A stretch of 64,000 nt of DNA from NCBI RefSeq assembly GCF_024713945.1, contig NW_027461517.1, positions 248,001 to 312,000 on the forward strand, written 5' to 3'. Origin of the DNA: Dermatophagoides farinae. Lineage: Eukaryota > Arthropoda > Arachnida > Sarcoptiformes > Pyroglyphidae. The notes beneath the pieces were generated by a model that worked only from the letters and a program-made list of their open reading frames with translations, did no database searches and had not been told where the DNA came from. Position numbers and translations under genes: made by a program. Shown piece after piece: positions 40,241-50,638 of the stretch. Position 1 is the stretch's first letter, and each line of letters starts with the position of its first letter.

Positions 40241-41185
40241 TTATTCGTTAGATTCATCGTCTTCATCACTGTCAAAATCCTCGCTGTCGCTGAAATCATC
40301 ATCGTCGAAATTGTCGTCAAGCAAAGTTTGAATGTATGGGTAAACTTCACTTCGGAAGACGTCACCAAATTCACCAGCTTCAAGTGGATCTACAATAGAG
40401 AACCATCCAGCAATTGAGTATACTGGTCGAAGATCGTCGGATAAGTCATTGTCTTCATCATCATCATCGTCTTTGTTTTCATCGTTGTGTTGAGACTTTT
40501 CTTCATCTTTCTTTTCTTTGTCTTCGTTTTTATCGTCGTCGTCGTCGTCTTCATCATCCTCATTGGATTCAAGTTGGGAATAGATAGAGTTGTTGTAAGC
40601 TTCTGCAAATTTACGTGGATCAATGTCAGCGTTCTTGAATTCGATTTGAGTGACAGTAGACTTTTCCTGGTTGACTTCACCGTCATTGTTTATAATAACA
40701 GTTTTGTTCCAAACAAGAGGTTGAAAGTGATCTTTGGCCTCGTTAGAAAAAGTGAACTTAATGCTGTAAGAACCATTATCGTCAATTAAATCGTTAACCT
40801 CAACATCCTTAAGGTAGGGAACAAGATAGTTGATTTCATTTGGAAGAACCAGGTTGTTTTCATTGAGGGTTGGGTGTATAGCAACGAGTTTACCCCATAA
40901 ACAGTCATTTTCGCTAATGATTTTGTCTCTGGCTTCGTATAATGGTTTGAGCTGGCCGATGAAGCTTCGTCGGACGCCAATTTGTTTTTTCTCAATAGCT
41001 TTTTCTAGCTCAGCAATTTTCTCTACAACTGGCTCTAGCTTTTCACGAATGGCTTCAAACTCGTTTTGAATCAATTCTTTTTCATTGACAGTGGACGCAA
41101 TTTCATTTGTTTTAGTCTTCTTAGAAACAATTTCTTGCTTGTCCTGCTTCTCTTGAAGCCTTTTTGAGCTGGTTGGTTTTGTCAT
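40241..41185 (-). CDS. NAP1: NAP1/SET-family histone chaperone
   Basis: 314 aa. A Lys/Glu-rich N-terminus, a long dimerisation helix (EFEAIREKLEPVVEKIAELEKAI), the NAP core (FIGQLKPLYEARDKII, FWGKLV-like CLWGKLVAIHP, YLKDVEVND, SYSIKFTFS) and long Asp/Glu tracts in the core loop (about 210-245) and at the C-terminus. NAP and SET proteins bind H2A-H2B and H3-H4 and help assemble nucleosomes. The core proportions suit either NAP1 or SET. The acidic tracts are made of GAT/GAA/GAC triplets, giving a repetitive DNA patch at 40440-40565. Its start is 102 bp from a divergent gene. Confidence 0.82.
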   Translation of the reverse strand: MTKPTSSKRLQEKQDKQEIVSKKTKTNEIASTVNEKELIQNEFEAIREKLEPVVEKIAELEKAIEKKQIGVRRSFIGQLKPLYEARDKIISENDCLWGKLVAIHPTLNENNLVLPNEINYLVPYLKDVEVNDLIDDNGSYSIKFTFSNEAKDHFQPLVWNKTVIINNDGEVNQEKSTVTQIEFKNADIDPRKFAEAYNNSIYSQLESNEDDEDDDDDDKNEDKEKKDEEKSQHNDENKDDDDDEDNDLSDDLRPVYSIAGWFSIVDPLEAGEFGDVFRSEVYPYIQTLLDDNFDDDDFSDSEDFDSDEDDESNE

Positions 41186-41287
41186 GTTTATTTTTGTCTG
41201 TCAATAAAATTTTAGTTTTTATTAAAAAAAAATCTACTTATTATTATTTTTAAAATAAATATAACATTTGCTTTTTTAAATTTATTT

Positions 41288-44116
41288 ATGGCCAAATGTT
41301 GTTTAAATTTATCGCACATTACTGATGATAAAAAATTTGATCAACTATGTAAAAATTTATCATTTTTGTTACTTACTGAAAGATTATTGAAAGATATTGG
41401 GATTGATCTGTGCAATCTATTTCGATTAATAGCTGCTGATTATCATAGTTTGTTAAAACACTTTCCTAAATTAGCTAGGCTATATTCTATCGTTCGCGAT
41501 AACGTAGAAGAATTAATCTTTCCTTGTGATTTTGATATTGTACCAAACGTTTTTCGTTATGCTTTGCATTTTATTAAGCATTGGGACCAGAAAGCCACAC
41601 ATGAGCTTAAGCTACAATTTAACACAGCAGTTACGTGTACTGAATCATTGATTTTTTTAAGTGATTGGGTACGTTTTGTTTTACAAGATCCTGTGGAAAT
41701 TCCAAAAGAAACGTTGCTACTTATGTATGAATCATATAAAACAGTAAAAGACTCTGAGTATCATGTAGACATTCGAAAAATATGCATCTCAACAGTTACT
41801 CGCTTGTTACGTTACAATTATATACAGCTTGATTTAGATAGTTTTGATTTTATTAGTTTAGTGTTGTTGCTAAATAACTATGAAAGATGTTTTAACATAG
41901 AGCAAAAAGATATAGCTATAAATTTGTTAAACCGTTTTTACGATGAACCTTGTAAATACACATATTTGTCATGGATTGTAAAACTGAAATCCGTTTCGTT
42001 TTATTGTTTGGAATATTTTTTAGCTTTTGTAGATTACATAATCAAAAACGACTTCAAGAATTTAAACAAATTTATTTTCGACTTGCTAGTTTTTATATCC
42101 AAAGCCATAGACGATGACGTCGTTTTGAAAAATGATCAGATTGAAGCTATTCTCGCTGTTATTGGTACACCACAGGTGAGAGATTACTTTTTTTCAGTTT
42201 ACATAACCAAAGCCCAACTTTTTACTGACGAAATTATCACTTATTCGCGTCATGTATATGAAGAAAATATACTTATACAAAATGCATTAAGCTCAAGTAT
42301 CATTACTATGTTGAACAAGTATTATCTCGAGTTGTTCAATTTACGTAATTTGCGAATCACTGGTTTGGTATTATATATTTTATTTTTAATATTGTTTGTT
42401 GACTTCATATCAAGAGATAAAAAATTTGAAACTCGAAAAATTCGAACTACGATTATAAAAAGGAACTTGTTTTCGAATCAAGATAATTTGGCTTTGTTAG
42501 TTAGTGATGATGCAAAAAAATTTGAAAGCCCTTACTTCCTAGAACTGTCATTAAACTTTTGTTACAGTGTATATCTAAAATCAAACTTGAAACTTAAGCA
42601 GGCTTTGTATCTTGGTCTTTGGTTTTGCAAAATATTACAAAACTCAAGCGTTTTTGTTCCAGACACTTTGTCAAAACTCAATTTGAAATTGTGTTCGAAC
42701 TTTGATAAGTTTACGCCAAAATTATGTTTGCAAAATAAAGATATATTACCTCAGCTTATCTTTTGGTTGCTTGTTGTACCTACGTTGAGCTGGAATTTTC
42801 ATATTGACTTATTGAAAGAAATAATTTTAAGAATATATGACATATTGAAATATTCATTAAGACTGAAACCCGTTTGCTTTTATAATAATAAATGTAATGA
42901 AATATTACTCCCTTCTCTAGTTACTAATATAGTTATAGCTTTATGGCAAAACTTACTTAATATTGACAATCATGAAGTCAATAATCAGGTTAACGATGAG
43001 TTACATGAAATAAATATGAGATTAATTGAGTTGTTGTGTACCCATCACAAATGTAAATCTAGTAAGTATTTGAGATTAAATTTTCTCGCTTATGCACATT
43101 CGTATTTCACAGTCGAAACATATACTAAACTCTTTACTTACAGTATTGACTTGTTGAATCAAGTAAATGCCAAGCTGAATAAAAATTCTTTTGAAGTGTT
43201 AATATATGCTTGCTTATTTCAATCACCAACAGACAAAGAAAGAATAAAACTTAATAATATAATTAATCAAATATCATATGGTTATGGGTACAACAACAAT
43301 CTCGTTTTAGTTCTACTTATCAGGGAAAAAAATCTTCCAGTCTATGGCGTTAAAGATTATTTTAAGTCAGAGCTGACGGATTATAAATACCACGAAAATT
43401 ATAAAGTACGGTGCGTTGCAAAACTAATGAAAGATTACTTGCTAATTCACGATATTTCTCATATGTCTAGTTATCAAATAGTGGCAGCTGCAGAGTACAT
43501 ATCGAACATGATTGACGTCGAACATTTTTTTACAGATAAACTAAATTTACCAATTTCGATTTTCGTTGAAATATTAACGTATAATGTAGTACGCTCATTG
43601 CTCGTAAAACTCTGCAATATTTCACCTCAAGGAGCATTAAATACAAAAGTAGTAACTGCAAAATTAGCCTCGTGCACTAATGCTTATCAACTTAGTTTCT
43701 GCGTTTACCAGTTTGGATCTGCAAGCAGAAAACTAGTAAATGGATTGGTAATTGAACTTATTGAATTGAAAACTGAATTAATGCTTTTTTTAGAACAACT
43801 CTGGATTGATCTAATAATTAATGCAAGTGAAGAATTACTTGTATGTTTAAGTTTAGGTCTTGAAAGGATGCTAGAATATATTTATAAAAGCAACGTTCCT
43901 TTTCTAGTTTGGATAAGCAAAGCTGATAAAGAAAAACTCACACGCGTAACTAAAGGGTTTCCGTATATGAATTGTTTAATAGACTTAATTTTAAAAACTG
44001 GAGTTAGTGTCGAAGAAATCAAACTCACTACAATGCAACTGGAAAAATTAATATTACTTACGGCTAAGCCTGTCGAGATTGGTACTGACGCTGCGCTTTT
44101 TGAATCAGTTGTTTAA
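41288..44116 (+). CDS. Large helical orphan protein
   Basis: 942 aa, unrecognised. The sequence is almost entirely amphipathic helices rich in Leu, Lys, Asn and Tyr, as in HEAT or ARM solenoids, with one strongly hydrophobic stretch (about 355-372, LRITGLVLYILFLILFV) that could be buried or membrane-bound. There is no catalytic motif, signal peptide or low-complexity region. The last 53 bp overlap the C-terminal coding sequence of the ankyrin/TPR gene on the other strand. The ATG is 102 bp from that of the NAP1/SET gene, so they probably share a bidirectional promoter. Confidence 0.7.
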   Translation: MAKCCLNLSHITDDKKFDQLCKNLSFLLLTERLLKDIGIDLCNLFRLIAADYHSLLKHFPKLARLYSIVRDNVEELIFPCDFDIVPNVFRYALHFIKHWDQKATHELKLQFNTAVTCTESLIFLSDWVRFVLQDPVEIPKETLLLMYESYKTVKDSEYHVDIRKICISTVTRLLRYNYIQLDLDSFDFISLVLLLNNYERCFNIEQKDIAINLLNRFYDEPCKYTYLSWIVKLKSVSFYCLEYFLAFVDYIIKNDFKNLNKFIFDLLVFISKAIDDDVVLKNDQIEAILAVIGTPQVRDYFFSVYITKAQLFTDEIITYSRHVYEENILIQNALSSSIITMLNKYYLELFNLRNLRITGLVLYILFLILFVDFISRDKKFETRKIRTTIIKRNLFSNQDNLALLVSDDAKKFESPYFLELSLNFCYSVYLKSNLKLKQALYLGLWFCKILQNSSVFVPDTLSKLNLKLCSNFDKFTPKLCLQNKDILPQLIFWLLVVPTLSWNFHIDLLKEIILRIYDILKYSLRLKPVCFYNNKCNEILLPSLVTNIVIALWQNLLNIDNHEVNNQVNDELHEINMRLIELLCTHHKCKSSKYLRLNFLAYAHSYFTVETYTKLFTYSIDLLNQVNAKLNKNSFEVLIYACLFQSPTDKERIKLNNIINQISYGYGYNNNLVLVLLIREKNLPVYGVKDYFKSELTDYKYHENYKVRCVAKLMKDYLLIHDISHMSSYQIVAAAEYISNMIDVEHFFTDKLNLPISIFVEILTYNVVRSLLVKLCNISPQGALNTKVVTAKLASCTNAYQLSFCVYQFGSASRKLVNGLVIELIELKTELMLFLEQLWIDLIINASEELLVCLSLGLERMLEYIYKSNVPFLVWISKADKEKLTRVTKGFPYMNCLIDLILKTGVSVEEIKLTTMQLEKLILLTAKPVEIGTDAALFESVV

Positions 44117-45452
44117 GAGCGGTATTGGCTTCGACGTCAGTGTTGTCAGTGCGTTTTAGATACTCGAACAAGTTGTAGGCTGCCTCTTCGAAGTTCTGAA
44201 TTTTTGCGTAGAGCTTTGACAGGAGTTTATAACTTTCTGCGTTGTTTGGTTCAAGTAGAACGCAAGTTTTTGCATTTTCGATGGCGTTTGTGGTATTGTT
44301 GATGTTATCATTTGCTGTTGCAAGCAAAGAAAATATGGAATACACTACATTTTGATGTTCAACAGGCCAACCCAAAGCTTGTTGTGGCAACAAAACAGGC
44401 CAGTCTTCACCAAATAGTGCAGCTAGAATCATCTCAAATCGCGAGTTGCACTCGTCGTATCGACTTTGTGAGAAAAGATCATACGCGTCTTCTAATAAAT
44501 TACGTAGATCTGAAACTAATTCTTCCATTGTACAATCAATCTTTGGTTGAATTTTTTCTCTTATTGTTTCGACTTTCGAAGAATCAGTTATTTCCGCGAG
44601 CATCTTCTTTATTTCCTCATTGCTCGCGACATCGCAAGCAGAACAGCCATTCACTAATTTGTGAGCAGCTTTTTCGAGTTTCTCCCGTTTGACTTGCTTG
44701 AATAAAACTTTAATAAGTCCTATATTGCCGGATTCTGCAGCATTAAATAATATGTGATTAGAACCTTCATCGCTGGCATTAAGTATGACGTCGTGCGTAA
44801 TACGTTTCAAATATTCTTCGAAAATAATAAGATAATCTGGTTTGTTAAACGAGGCAAATGCAATTAACGCAGGAGGGAATACGGATTTTGTTTTTTGTGT
44901 AAGTTCATAAACCAAGAAGTCATCTGGACATTTTTGAATAAATGATAAAAATACAGAAACGCTGGCGTAAAACCCTAGTATTAATAGTATGCTACCACTG
45001 TCACTAATGTAGTAGAAATTTTTGTGCCATTCTAGCTTAATATCTTGGTTTTGAACAAAAAAAGTCGGTGTTCTTTCTAGAGCAAGTTGGATGCAAGTAT
45101 ATCCGTTTTTATTCACGTCGTACAAAGATAAATTTTTTTTCACCAAGTAACTAGCTATTTCTGACTGATTGTTAGATAGTGCAGAATGTAACAAAGTGTT
45201 ATTTTCACGGTCCTTGATTTTATCCAACTCTATTCCTTGTTGCTCGAAATATTTCACCAAATTTATATTCCCATTTGAAACTGCCAAATGGCAAAAAGTA
45301 ACACCATTTGCATCTTTGTAATGAGTCGCAGCGTCTACAACAGAAATGTTGTTTTTTTCGCAAAACTTCGTAAATGTATCTATATCAGATTTTACTAGGT
45401 CAAAAAGCTTTTTAATTAGTTCCAGCGATTCCTTTAAGTTATTTAGCTCCAT
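44064..45452 (-). CDS. Ankyrin plus TPR repeat protein
   Basis: 462 aa. Residues 40-260 carry ankyrin repeats (GVTFCHLAVSNGNINLVKYF, NNTLLHSALSNNQSEIASYL, GYTCIQLALE, and later HILFNAAESGNIGLIKVLF). Residues 310-462 read as TPR helices (DAYDLFSQSRYDECNSRFEMIL, CVLLEPNNAESYKLLSKLYAK). Such proteins are adaptors, often co-chaperones. The TPR end lacks a visible Hsp90-binding clamp that I could confirm. Its final 18 codons overlap antisense to the 942-aa gene. There is no signal peptide. Confidence 0.75.
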   Translation of the reverse strand: MELNNLKESLELIKKLFDLVKSDIDTFTKFCEKNNISVVDAATHYKDANGVTFCHLAVSNGNINLVKYFEQQGIELDKIKDRENNTLLHSALSNNQSEIASYLVKKNLSLYDVNKNGYTCIQLALERTPTFFVQNQDIKLEWHKNFYYISDSGSILLILGFYASVSVFLSFIQKCPDDFLVYELTQKTKSVFPPALIAFASFNKPDYLIIFEEYLKRITHDVILNASDEGSNHILFNAAESGNIGLIKVLFKQVKREKLEKAAHKLVNGCSACDVASNEEIKKMLAEITDSSKVETIREKIQPKIDCTMEELVSDLRNLLEDAYDLFSQSRYDECNSRFEMILAALFGEDWPVLLPQQALGWPVEHQNVVYSIFSLLATANDNINNTTNAIENAKTCVLLEPNNAESYKLLSKLYAKIQNFEEAAYNLFEYLKRTDNTDVEANTALKQLIQKAQRQYQSRQA

Positions 45453-46028
45453 AAGCTCGAATTGATATCTAGTTCAATTATTCTGTATATTAAATTTTAA
45501 ACAACAAAACACAAAAAGAGATTTCGCAAGATAGTCTATAAATAAATTTTTTTCAGAAAATTTTCGACTATTTCGTCTAACCTAAAATTAACTAATAATG
45601 TTATTATGCTTGGAAGAAAAACAATTTTTCAAATTTATAAATCTTATCGATTTCAAAGTAATTGCGCGTCAAAAAAAACTTTCTCATCAGTTTAAAAATT
45701 TTTTATCATTCCAAATTGCAGTATGTATAACGTTCAGTCAGAATTCACAATAATTATCTTGTTAAAATTGAAATAAAAATTATAGTATTAACGAAAAGAA
45801 TTGATTGTATTTCAAATGCTAATATTAAATCAACACTAAAAGTGATGTAGAACTTCATCATTACATTAGAACTAAACATTCTTTAAATATGAGTGCCAGT
45901 AAAATTTGTTTATAACTTATATATTCATACATTGTCGACTAAAACTTTTCGTATTCGTTTTAAAAGAAACGTCATCCAGTGTTTTGGTAAGCCAGTCTTA
46001 TAGGAAAAATACAACCTGTTTATTGTAG
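45453..46028. other. Intergenic region, nothing identified
   Basis: 576 bp between two minus-strand genes, very A+T-rich, with only short chance frames on both strands. No tRNA, repeat or convincing exon was found. It should hold the promoter of the ankyrin/TPR gene. Confidence 0.4.
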
Positions 46029-48218
46029 CTAAATATCGTTAGGAAAAAGTTGTAAAACTGACAGGGGTAAAAGATTGGTATTAACGTTTGGTAAAAACTT
46101 CACAATATTACTTAGAAGCCGTGTGTCAAAAGTTTTGAAATATTCTTGAGTATCTAAAATGATATTTGTAGTCTCTGGGTCTAAGAATGAAAATTCAGAA
46201 ACTAGGTCGTTTATTAGTACTTCGATCAAATTAATTGTAGACTGGAAATGCAAATTAGTTGTAATGATTTTATTAATGTACGATTCATTGTGAATAACCT
46301 TGTTTACGTAATGAATAGCTTTTTGCATTGTAGAAGCAGAAATAGATCCAAGATTGAACGTTGAATCTTGATTTAACCAGTTTTCAATGTAAACTTCGAG
46401 TTTAGAAATTAATTTATGAGCGATTGGATTATTCTGTTGTTCTTCTGTTCCGAACAAAAGCATTTCGGAATTGAAAATTAACGCTAATGCGTGACTTAAA
46501 CACATATACGAAACAAACAAACAACTAAGTAGATTTGTTATCAAATAAGAAAAAATATATTTTCCAACGTAAAGACTAAATGTTTCTGAAACCGTAACTT
46601 TGAAGCCTTCAAGAAGTGTGATTGAAGATTTTAGCATTTGATCTAGTTTGGATTGTTCATAGTCGAAAAACAATTCATTTATACAGCCTTGAAAATCATA
46701 TAGCGGGTAAAAAATATCCACAACATTGTTGAGAAAATAAACAGATATTTTTGAAGCTAGTGGAATGGCGAAATCGTCAAGTTTAGCTATTAGATATAAA
46801 TAATCGCAGACAATTTTCCATTGATACGTGATACTTTCTTGATTATAACAGCTGTTGTATAAATCTATTATTTTCAGCGCGGTGTCTAAAACTAACTGAT
46901 CCACTTCGAGATTTGAAAAAGAAATAATTTCGATGATTTTAATGATTTTCGTTGAAATCGTATTATAATAAGAAGTTAACTGTATTGGAGTATTTTCTGT
47001 ATCTGAAAACAGTTTTTCAAAGTCCAGTTTATCAAATGTTAAAATTTCACAGATACTAGTGGAGGCAAAAATAGCTTTTAAGTATTCGTTTTTGTCGACC
47101 AAAAAAACGTTTTCCCCTTGGTTGGCAAAATCAACTTGGTCATTGTTGCGGTCAAAAGAAAAGTTCGCACTTTGTTCGAACAGGTTGTAGTTCTTCGTGC
47201 GTTTAACGCAAGACGCAGTCTCTTTAATACTTATAGTAATCTGGGATAACATCTGTTCTACCGTGCTGAGAGCTATATGGTTAACAAAATCGTCGTAGCT
47301 CAAGTCAATAATACATAAACTTTGCAATATTATGTGTACCTGGCCCAACGTGTTAAAAATTTCACCTGTGTTTTCCGCCGTTGACATTGGTTTAATTATC
47401 GTTAAATACCAATCGTTCGTCGGTACAGTTATTATTTTGTGTTGTTTTATTGCAGCAGCTATCGGCAGATTGATTTTATAGTATTCAGTCTGTATATACT
47501 TTATCATTTGAAAATAGTCTTCAATTGCACTTAAACGTTCTATAAAATTAGCGGTTTCAGATTTTTCCAAAAGTTCATGCAATAGTTCTAGATCAAATAT
47601 TTCTAGAGTCTGGATTGCTTGTTCCACTATTTCGTCGTCAACACGTTCTTGAAGTGCTATTCTAGCATTATTGATTATTTCCTGGTTAGTCTTTTCAACC
47701 TGGGCGATAAAATCTAGAATTTCAGCTTTTCGGTCGTAGTAACTCTGATTAGAGCTCAGCAACTCTGTATCAGAGCTGGAAAAATTATTTGAAAGCACTG
47801 AATTTATTTGATATATGTATAAAAGTTTGTTTCTCAACAATTTATATATTCTTATATTATTAAACAAGTCTTTCGGTGCTAGACATCCGTCGTTCGCAGC
47901 TAATTTCAATAAGTCTTGTTTTGAATCTAAAATTTTGTCAATCAGTTTAAGATTTTGTTCATTTATGGCTATTATACATAAGTCATAATAGTTGTTTATA
48001 CTCGGATGTACACAGAATGTTTTCATAGGGATTGAACATTGTGAATAAATTTTTTTTTCAATTTCGTTATTGATACGCGCCAGATCTTGAATTTTTTCAT
48101 TTAAAATAGGTTCGATTTTCCGCACTTCACTTTCCAATTTATTTTTTGTGCTTTTTACGTCAGAAAGAGTTGTTTTACAATAATCTATGTAATCTGAAAA
48201 AACGGTAAACGAAACCAT
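46029..48218 (-). CDS. Large helical protein, possible vesicle-tethering subunit
   Basis: 729 aa. The N-terminal 60 residues form a coiled coil (TKNKLESEVRKIEPILNEKI), followed by long helical bundles through to the C-terminus. A segment EDYFQMIKYIQTEYYKINLPIAAAI is reminiscent of multisubunit tethering complexes (COG, exocyst, Dsl1 types), which share this coiled coil plus rod-shaped helical plan. No diagnostic motif is present, so the class is tentative and the subunit unnamed. There is no signal peptide or membrane helix apart from one hydrophobic stretch (FSYLITNLLSCLFVSYMCLSH) near 560. Confidence 0.45.
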   Translation of the reverse strand: MVSFTVFSDYIDYCKTTLSDVKSTKNKLESEVRKIEPILNEKIQDLARINNEIEKKIYSQCSIPMKTFCVHPSINNYYDLCIIAINEQNLKLIDKILDSKQDLLKLAANDGCLAPKDLFNNIRIYKLLRNKLLYIYQINSVLSNNFSSSDTELLSSNQSYYDRKAEILDFIAQVEKTNQEIINNARIALQERVDDEIVEQAIQTLEIFDLELLHELLEKSETANFIERLSAIEDYFQMIKYIQTEYYKINLPIAAAIKQHKIITVPTNDWYLTIIKPMSTAENTGEIFNTLGQVHIILQSLCIIDLSYDDFVNHIALSTVEQMLSQITISIKETASCVKRTKNYNLFEQSANFSFDRNNDQVDFANQGENVFLVDKNEYLKAIFASTSICEILTFDKLDFEKLFSDTENTPIQLTSYYNTISTKIIKIIEIISFSNLEVDQLVLDTALKIIDLYNSCYNQESITYQWKIVCDYLYLIAKLDDFAIPLASKISVYFLNNVVDIFYPLYDFQGCINELFFDYEQSKLDQMLKSSITLLEGFKVTVSETFSLYVGKYIFSYLITNLLSCLFVSYMCLSHALALIFNSEMLLFGTEEQQNNPIAHKLISKLEVYIENWLNQDSTFNLGSISASTMQKAIHYVNKVIHNESYINKIITTNLHFQSTINLIEVLINDLVSEFSFLDPETTNIILDTQEYFKTFDTRLLSNIVKFLPNVNTNLLPLSVLQLFPNDI

Positions 48219-48508
48219 GAATTAAATGATACATGCAGCAATCTAAAAACCTAGAAAAAAACTTTGCGAGTTTTTCTTATAATGTTTGTGATTATATTCA
48301 AGATTTAAAGAAATAATTAGTAAATCATAAAAATAATTATTACAGTATTTACAATAAGTTAAATTATAAAAAACTGCGATTTGGCAAGGCAAAATTCTGA
48401 TTATAGAAAAAAGAACTTTGATACTGACAAATTACAAGCTTAGCCTAGAATTTAAAAACAACGAAAGAGTTTAATGACATTAGGCAGGAAAATATCACTG
48501 TTCTGTGA

Positions 48509-48673
48509 TTAGTTTATTGTTATTCCTAATTTGGTTCTTCTCCAGTGTCTTCGCTTGTAGTTCCAGAAAACTTTGTTCCCTGGCTTCACTCGAATGAAAT
48601 AAGGCAAGGGCCTGTTTTGCTTTATCTTTTTAGCAAGACGTTTTTTAAGCGCAAGACTTTTAATAGAACCCAT
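48509..48673 (-). CDS. RPL39: 60S ribosomal protein L39 (eL39)
   Basis: 54 aa at the nascent-peptide exit tunnel of the large subunit. ATG at 48671-48673, TAA at 48509-48511. The sequence [20 protein letters not shown] matches the conserved first half and [13 protein letters not shown] the C-terminal hallmark. Family members are 51 aa, so this one has two or three extra residues. There is no intron. The short length makes it easy to miss. It is flanked by A+T-rich spacers; 48219-48508 holds nothing else I can identify. Confidence 0.95.
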   Translation of the reverse strand: MGSIKSLALKKRLAKKIKQNRPLPYFIRVKPGNKVFWNYKRRHWRRTKLGITIN

Positions 48674-48918
48674 TTTCAGTAGCTATTAATTACGCGTTTT
48701 ATTGGCAATAATTTAGACAAAACATAGAATTTTGTTTAAAAATCAAGCTCTAAAAATTTGAAAGTAAATATTAGTATATTCTCGAAAAAAATCCAAAATT
48801 TAAAAAAAATAAAATCAGTTTTATATTGTGTGCTTGTCGATTTGATCATCTTAGTCTAAAAAAATGATCAAAATTAGGTTTAAGCCTGCTGAGTGAAAAA
48901 TTAAGTACTAATGAACAA

Positions 48919-49542
48919 ATGCAGTCTGATAAACTAGCACGACCAATTCGAAAAACGCGAAATAAGCGTTTCCAGATCACGGAAAGTGACAACGAGTTTT
49001 ACAAAAACGAATTTTGGGCTGAGGAGGATAATGACAGCGACTGGTCTATCCACGAAAACCCCGAAAATTCTGATGAATATGAAAGTGAATGTTTTTTGTC
49101 CACAAGTGAGTCTGAAGATGATAACTCCGGCTTAAAACTGGACAAAGAGTTGTGGCGTAAAGAATGTCAGAGTAAAAAACGAAAACAAAGCTATGAAAAA
49201 GTAATTCAAAACAGACTGAAACGTTCTGACATAAAAAAACGCGTTTGGAGTGTGATTGAATCACCCATTAAAATAAACAAAAAAGTCACAGCAACTCAAG
49301 AATACATGTTAAGCTGTGCCAAAGCTCTTGAAGTGAAAAACAAAGCGTACTTAAACGAATACGAAAACAACAAATCTTTGTCCTACAATAAGAAAGTTCA
49401 AACGCCACGGCAATCGAATATGTTAAATATCGTGTCCACCTGGACTAGCCATCCGATGGTTGATTACACAGGCACATATGAATCGCAATTATTAATTTAT
49501 TATAACACATCAAAAAATAACAAAAATTTAAATTCGAAATAA
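48919..49542 (+). CDS. YL1/Swc2-like chromatin protein (tentative)
   Basis: 207 aa. The N-terminus RPIRKTRNKRFQ is followed by EFYKNEFWAEEDNDSDW and an acidic block, like the start of YL1 (R..RAGNRM...DEFYKTTYGGF...DEEY). Later TATQEYMLSCAKALEVKNK resembles the YL1 segment TQEELLxEAKxTE. YL1/Swc2 binds the variant histone H2A.Z in the SWR1 complex. The canonical C-terminal YL1_C motif is not evident, and the protein is short. Identification rests on motif order, so a related acidic chromatin factor is possible. Confidence 0.5.
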   Translation: MQSDKLARPIRKTRNKRFQITESDNEFYKNEFWAEEDNDSDWSIHENPENSDEYESECFLSTSESEDDNSGLKLDKELWRKECQSKKRKQSYEKVIQNRLKRSDIKKRVWSVIESPIKINKKVTATQEYMLSCAKALEVKNKAYLNEYENNKSLSYNKKVQTPRQSNMLNIVSTWTSHPMVDYTGTYESQLLIYYNTSKNNKNLNSK

Positions 49543-49651
49543 TACTATATTATGTAGAAACTATAATAATGTGCTCGAGTTATAAAAACCCAGTGTGTTA
49601 GCTAAATGTTTTGTTTTTGCATTAGAAATTAGTTTAAAAAAAAACAAAGCT

Positions 49652-50623
49652 ATGTCATTTAGATGCCAAGATTGCAAGGAAGACACTGTCATCGTAGTTG
49701 ATAGCCACAACGGTGACGAAATTTGTACTAACTGTGGTAAAGTTTTGCAAGAAAAGTTGATTTGCGAAGAACAAGAATGGAGAATGTTTTCTAACAATGA
49801 CAATAACAGCCAGGTAGAAAAGAGTCGTGTTGGTGCGGCGAATGATTCTTGGATGATGGACACAATCGGCGGAACGACTATGCTTGGCGGCGACAAGAAA
49901 TTCAAATACTTGTCCGTTACTCATAACGTTACGACCAAGTCTAATGCAGCAGACAGACAGTTGAAAGCCGCCTTTAATATTTTGAGCTCAACTGTTGAGC
50001 ATCTGTCTCTACGTAGTAACGTAACTGAGCGTTGTCGAGAAATTATAAAAGACTTGCAAACACAAACAGACTTTAACTTCAGAAACACGACTACGATGAT
50101 TTTAGGTGTACTTTATTTCGCAGCTCGCGAAGAAAAACAACCTATTCCTGTCGAACTCTTGTCAGGTTTCGACGCTACGATATCCACGCAAGATATCCTT
50201 CGAGCTGCACAGAAAGTACGCAAGGCTTATAGTATGCTCAACCCTACTATTGACCGATCAGCATACGCCTCAATATTCCTAGTTTCAAAAGTTTGTCACA
50301 TTTTGAAACTAGACGAGCAAGTAGAAAAGCTCTGTATTGACATGTGCAAGGCGATTGAAAAATCGGCTCTTGTCGACGTGTCTAAGTCACACTATATCGC
50401 TGCGGTCACTATAATGTTCGCAGTTCAGCTCCTTAATGTGAGCGTTTCTATATTAGATGTGCTACAAGCAGCGAAATCTGGCATCACACCAGTAATTGTA
50501 ACTTACGCTATTCTACATGAAAAGTTAGATTCGATTTTGCCGCCTAATTTCTTTCCTTTAAACCCAGGTGGTATCAATGGATTAATTCCAGCGCATAATT
50601 TGAGAAAAATAAAAAAATTATAA
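49652..50623 (+). CDS. TFIIB: Transcription initiation factor TFIIB
   Basis: 323 aa. The zinc ribbon has Cys5, Cys8, Cys25 and Cys28 (CQDC...CTNC). The B-reader/linker holds EEQEWRMFSNND, then two cyclin-like repeats (AFNILSSTVEHLSLRSNV; YASIFLVSKVCHILKLDEQ) with the conserved ILRAAQKVRKAY and SKSHYIAAVTIMFAVQ. The start at 49652 is chosen because upstream codons in frame have no ATG and the ribbon follows directly. It recruits RNA polymerase II to promoters. It is convergent with an orphan gene 15 bp downstream. Confidence 0.92.
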   Translation: MSFRCQDCKEDTVIVVDSHNGDEICTNCGKVLQEKLICEEQEWRMFSNNDNNSQVEKSRVGAANDSWMMDTIGGTTMLGGDKKFKYLSVTHNVTTKSNAADRQLKAAFNILSSTVEHLSLRSNVTERCREIIKDLQTQTDFNFRNTTTMILGVLYFAAREEKQPIPVELLSGFDATISTQDILRAAQKVRKAYSMLNPTIDRSAYASIFLVSKVCHILKLDEQVEKLCIDMCKAIEKSALVDVSKSHYIAAVTIMFAVQLLNVSVSILDVLQAAKSGITPVIVTYAILHEKLDSILPPNFFPLNPGGINGLIPAHNLRKIKKL

Positions 50624-50638
50624 CGGACTGGAACACAG

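Noticed and set aside
40390-40789. Met/Lys/Thr-rich and Val/Phe-rich frames within the NAP1/SET gene
   Set aside because: They are alternative frames of the acidic GAT/GAA triplet tracts.
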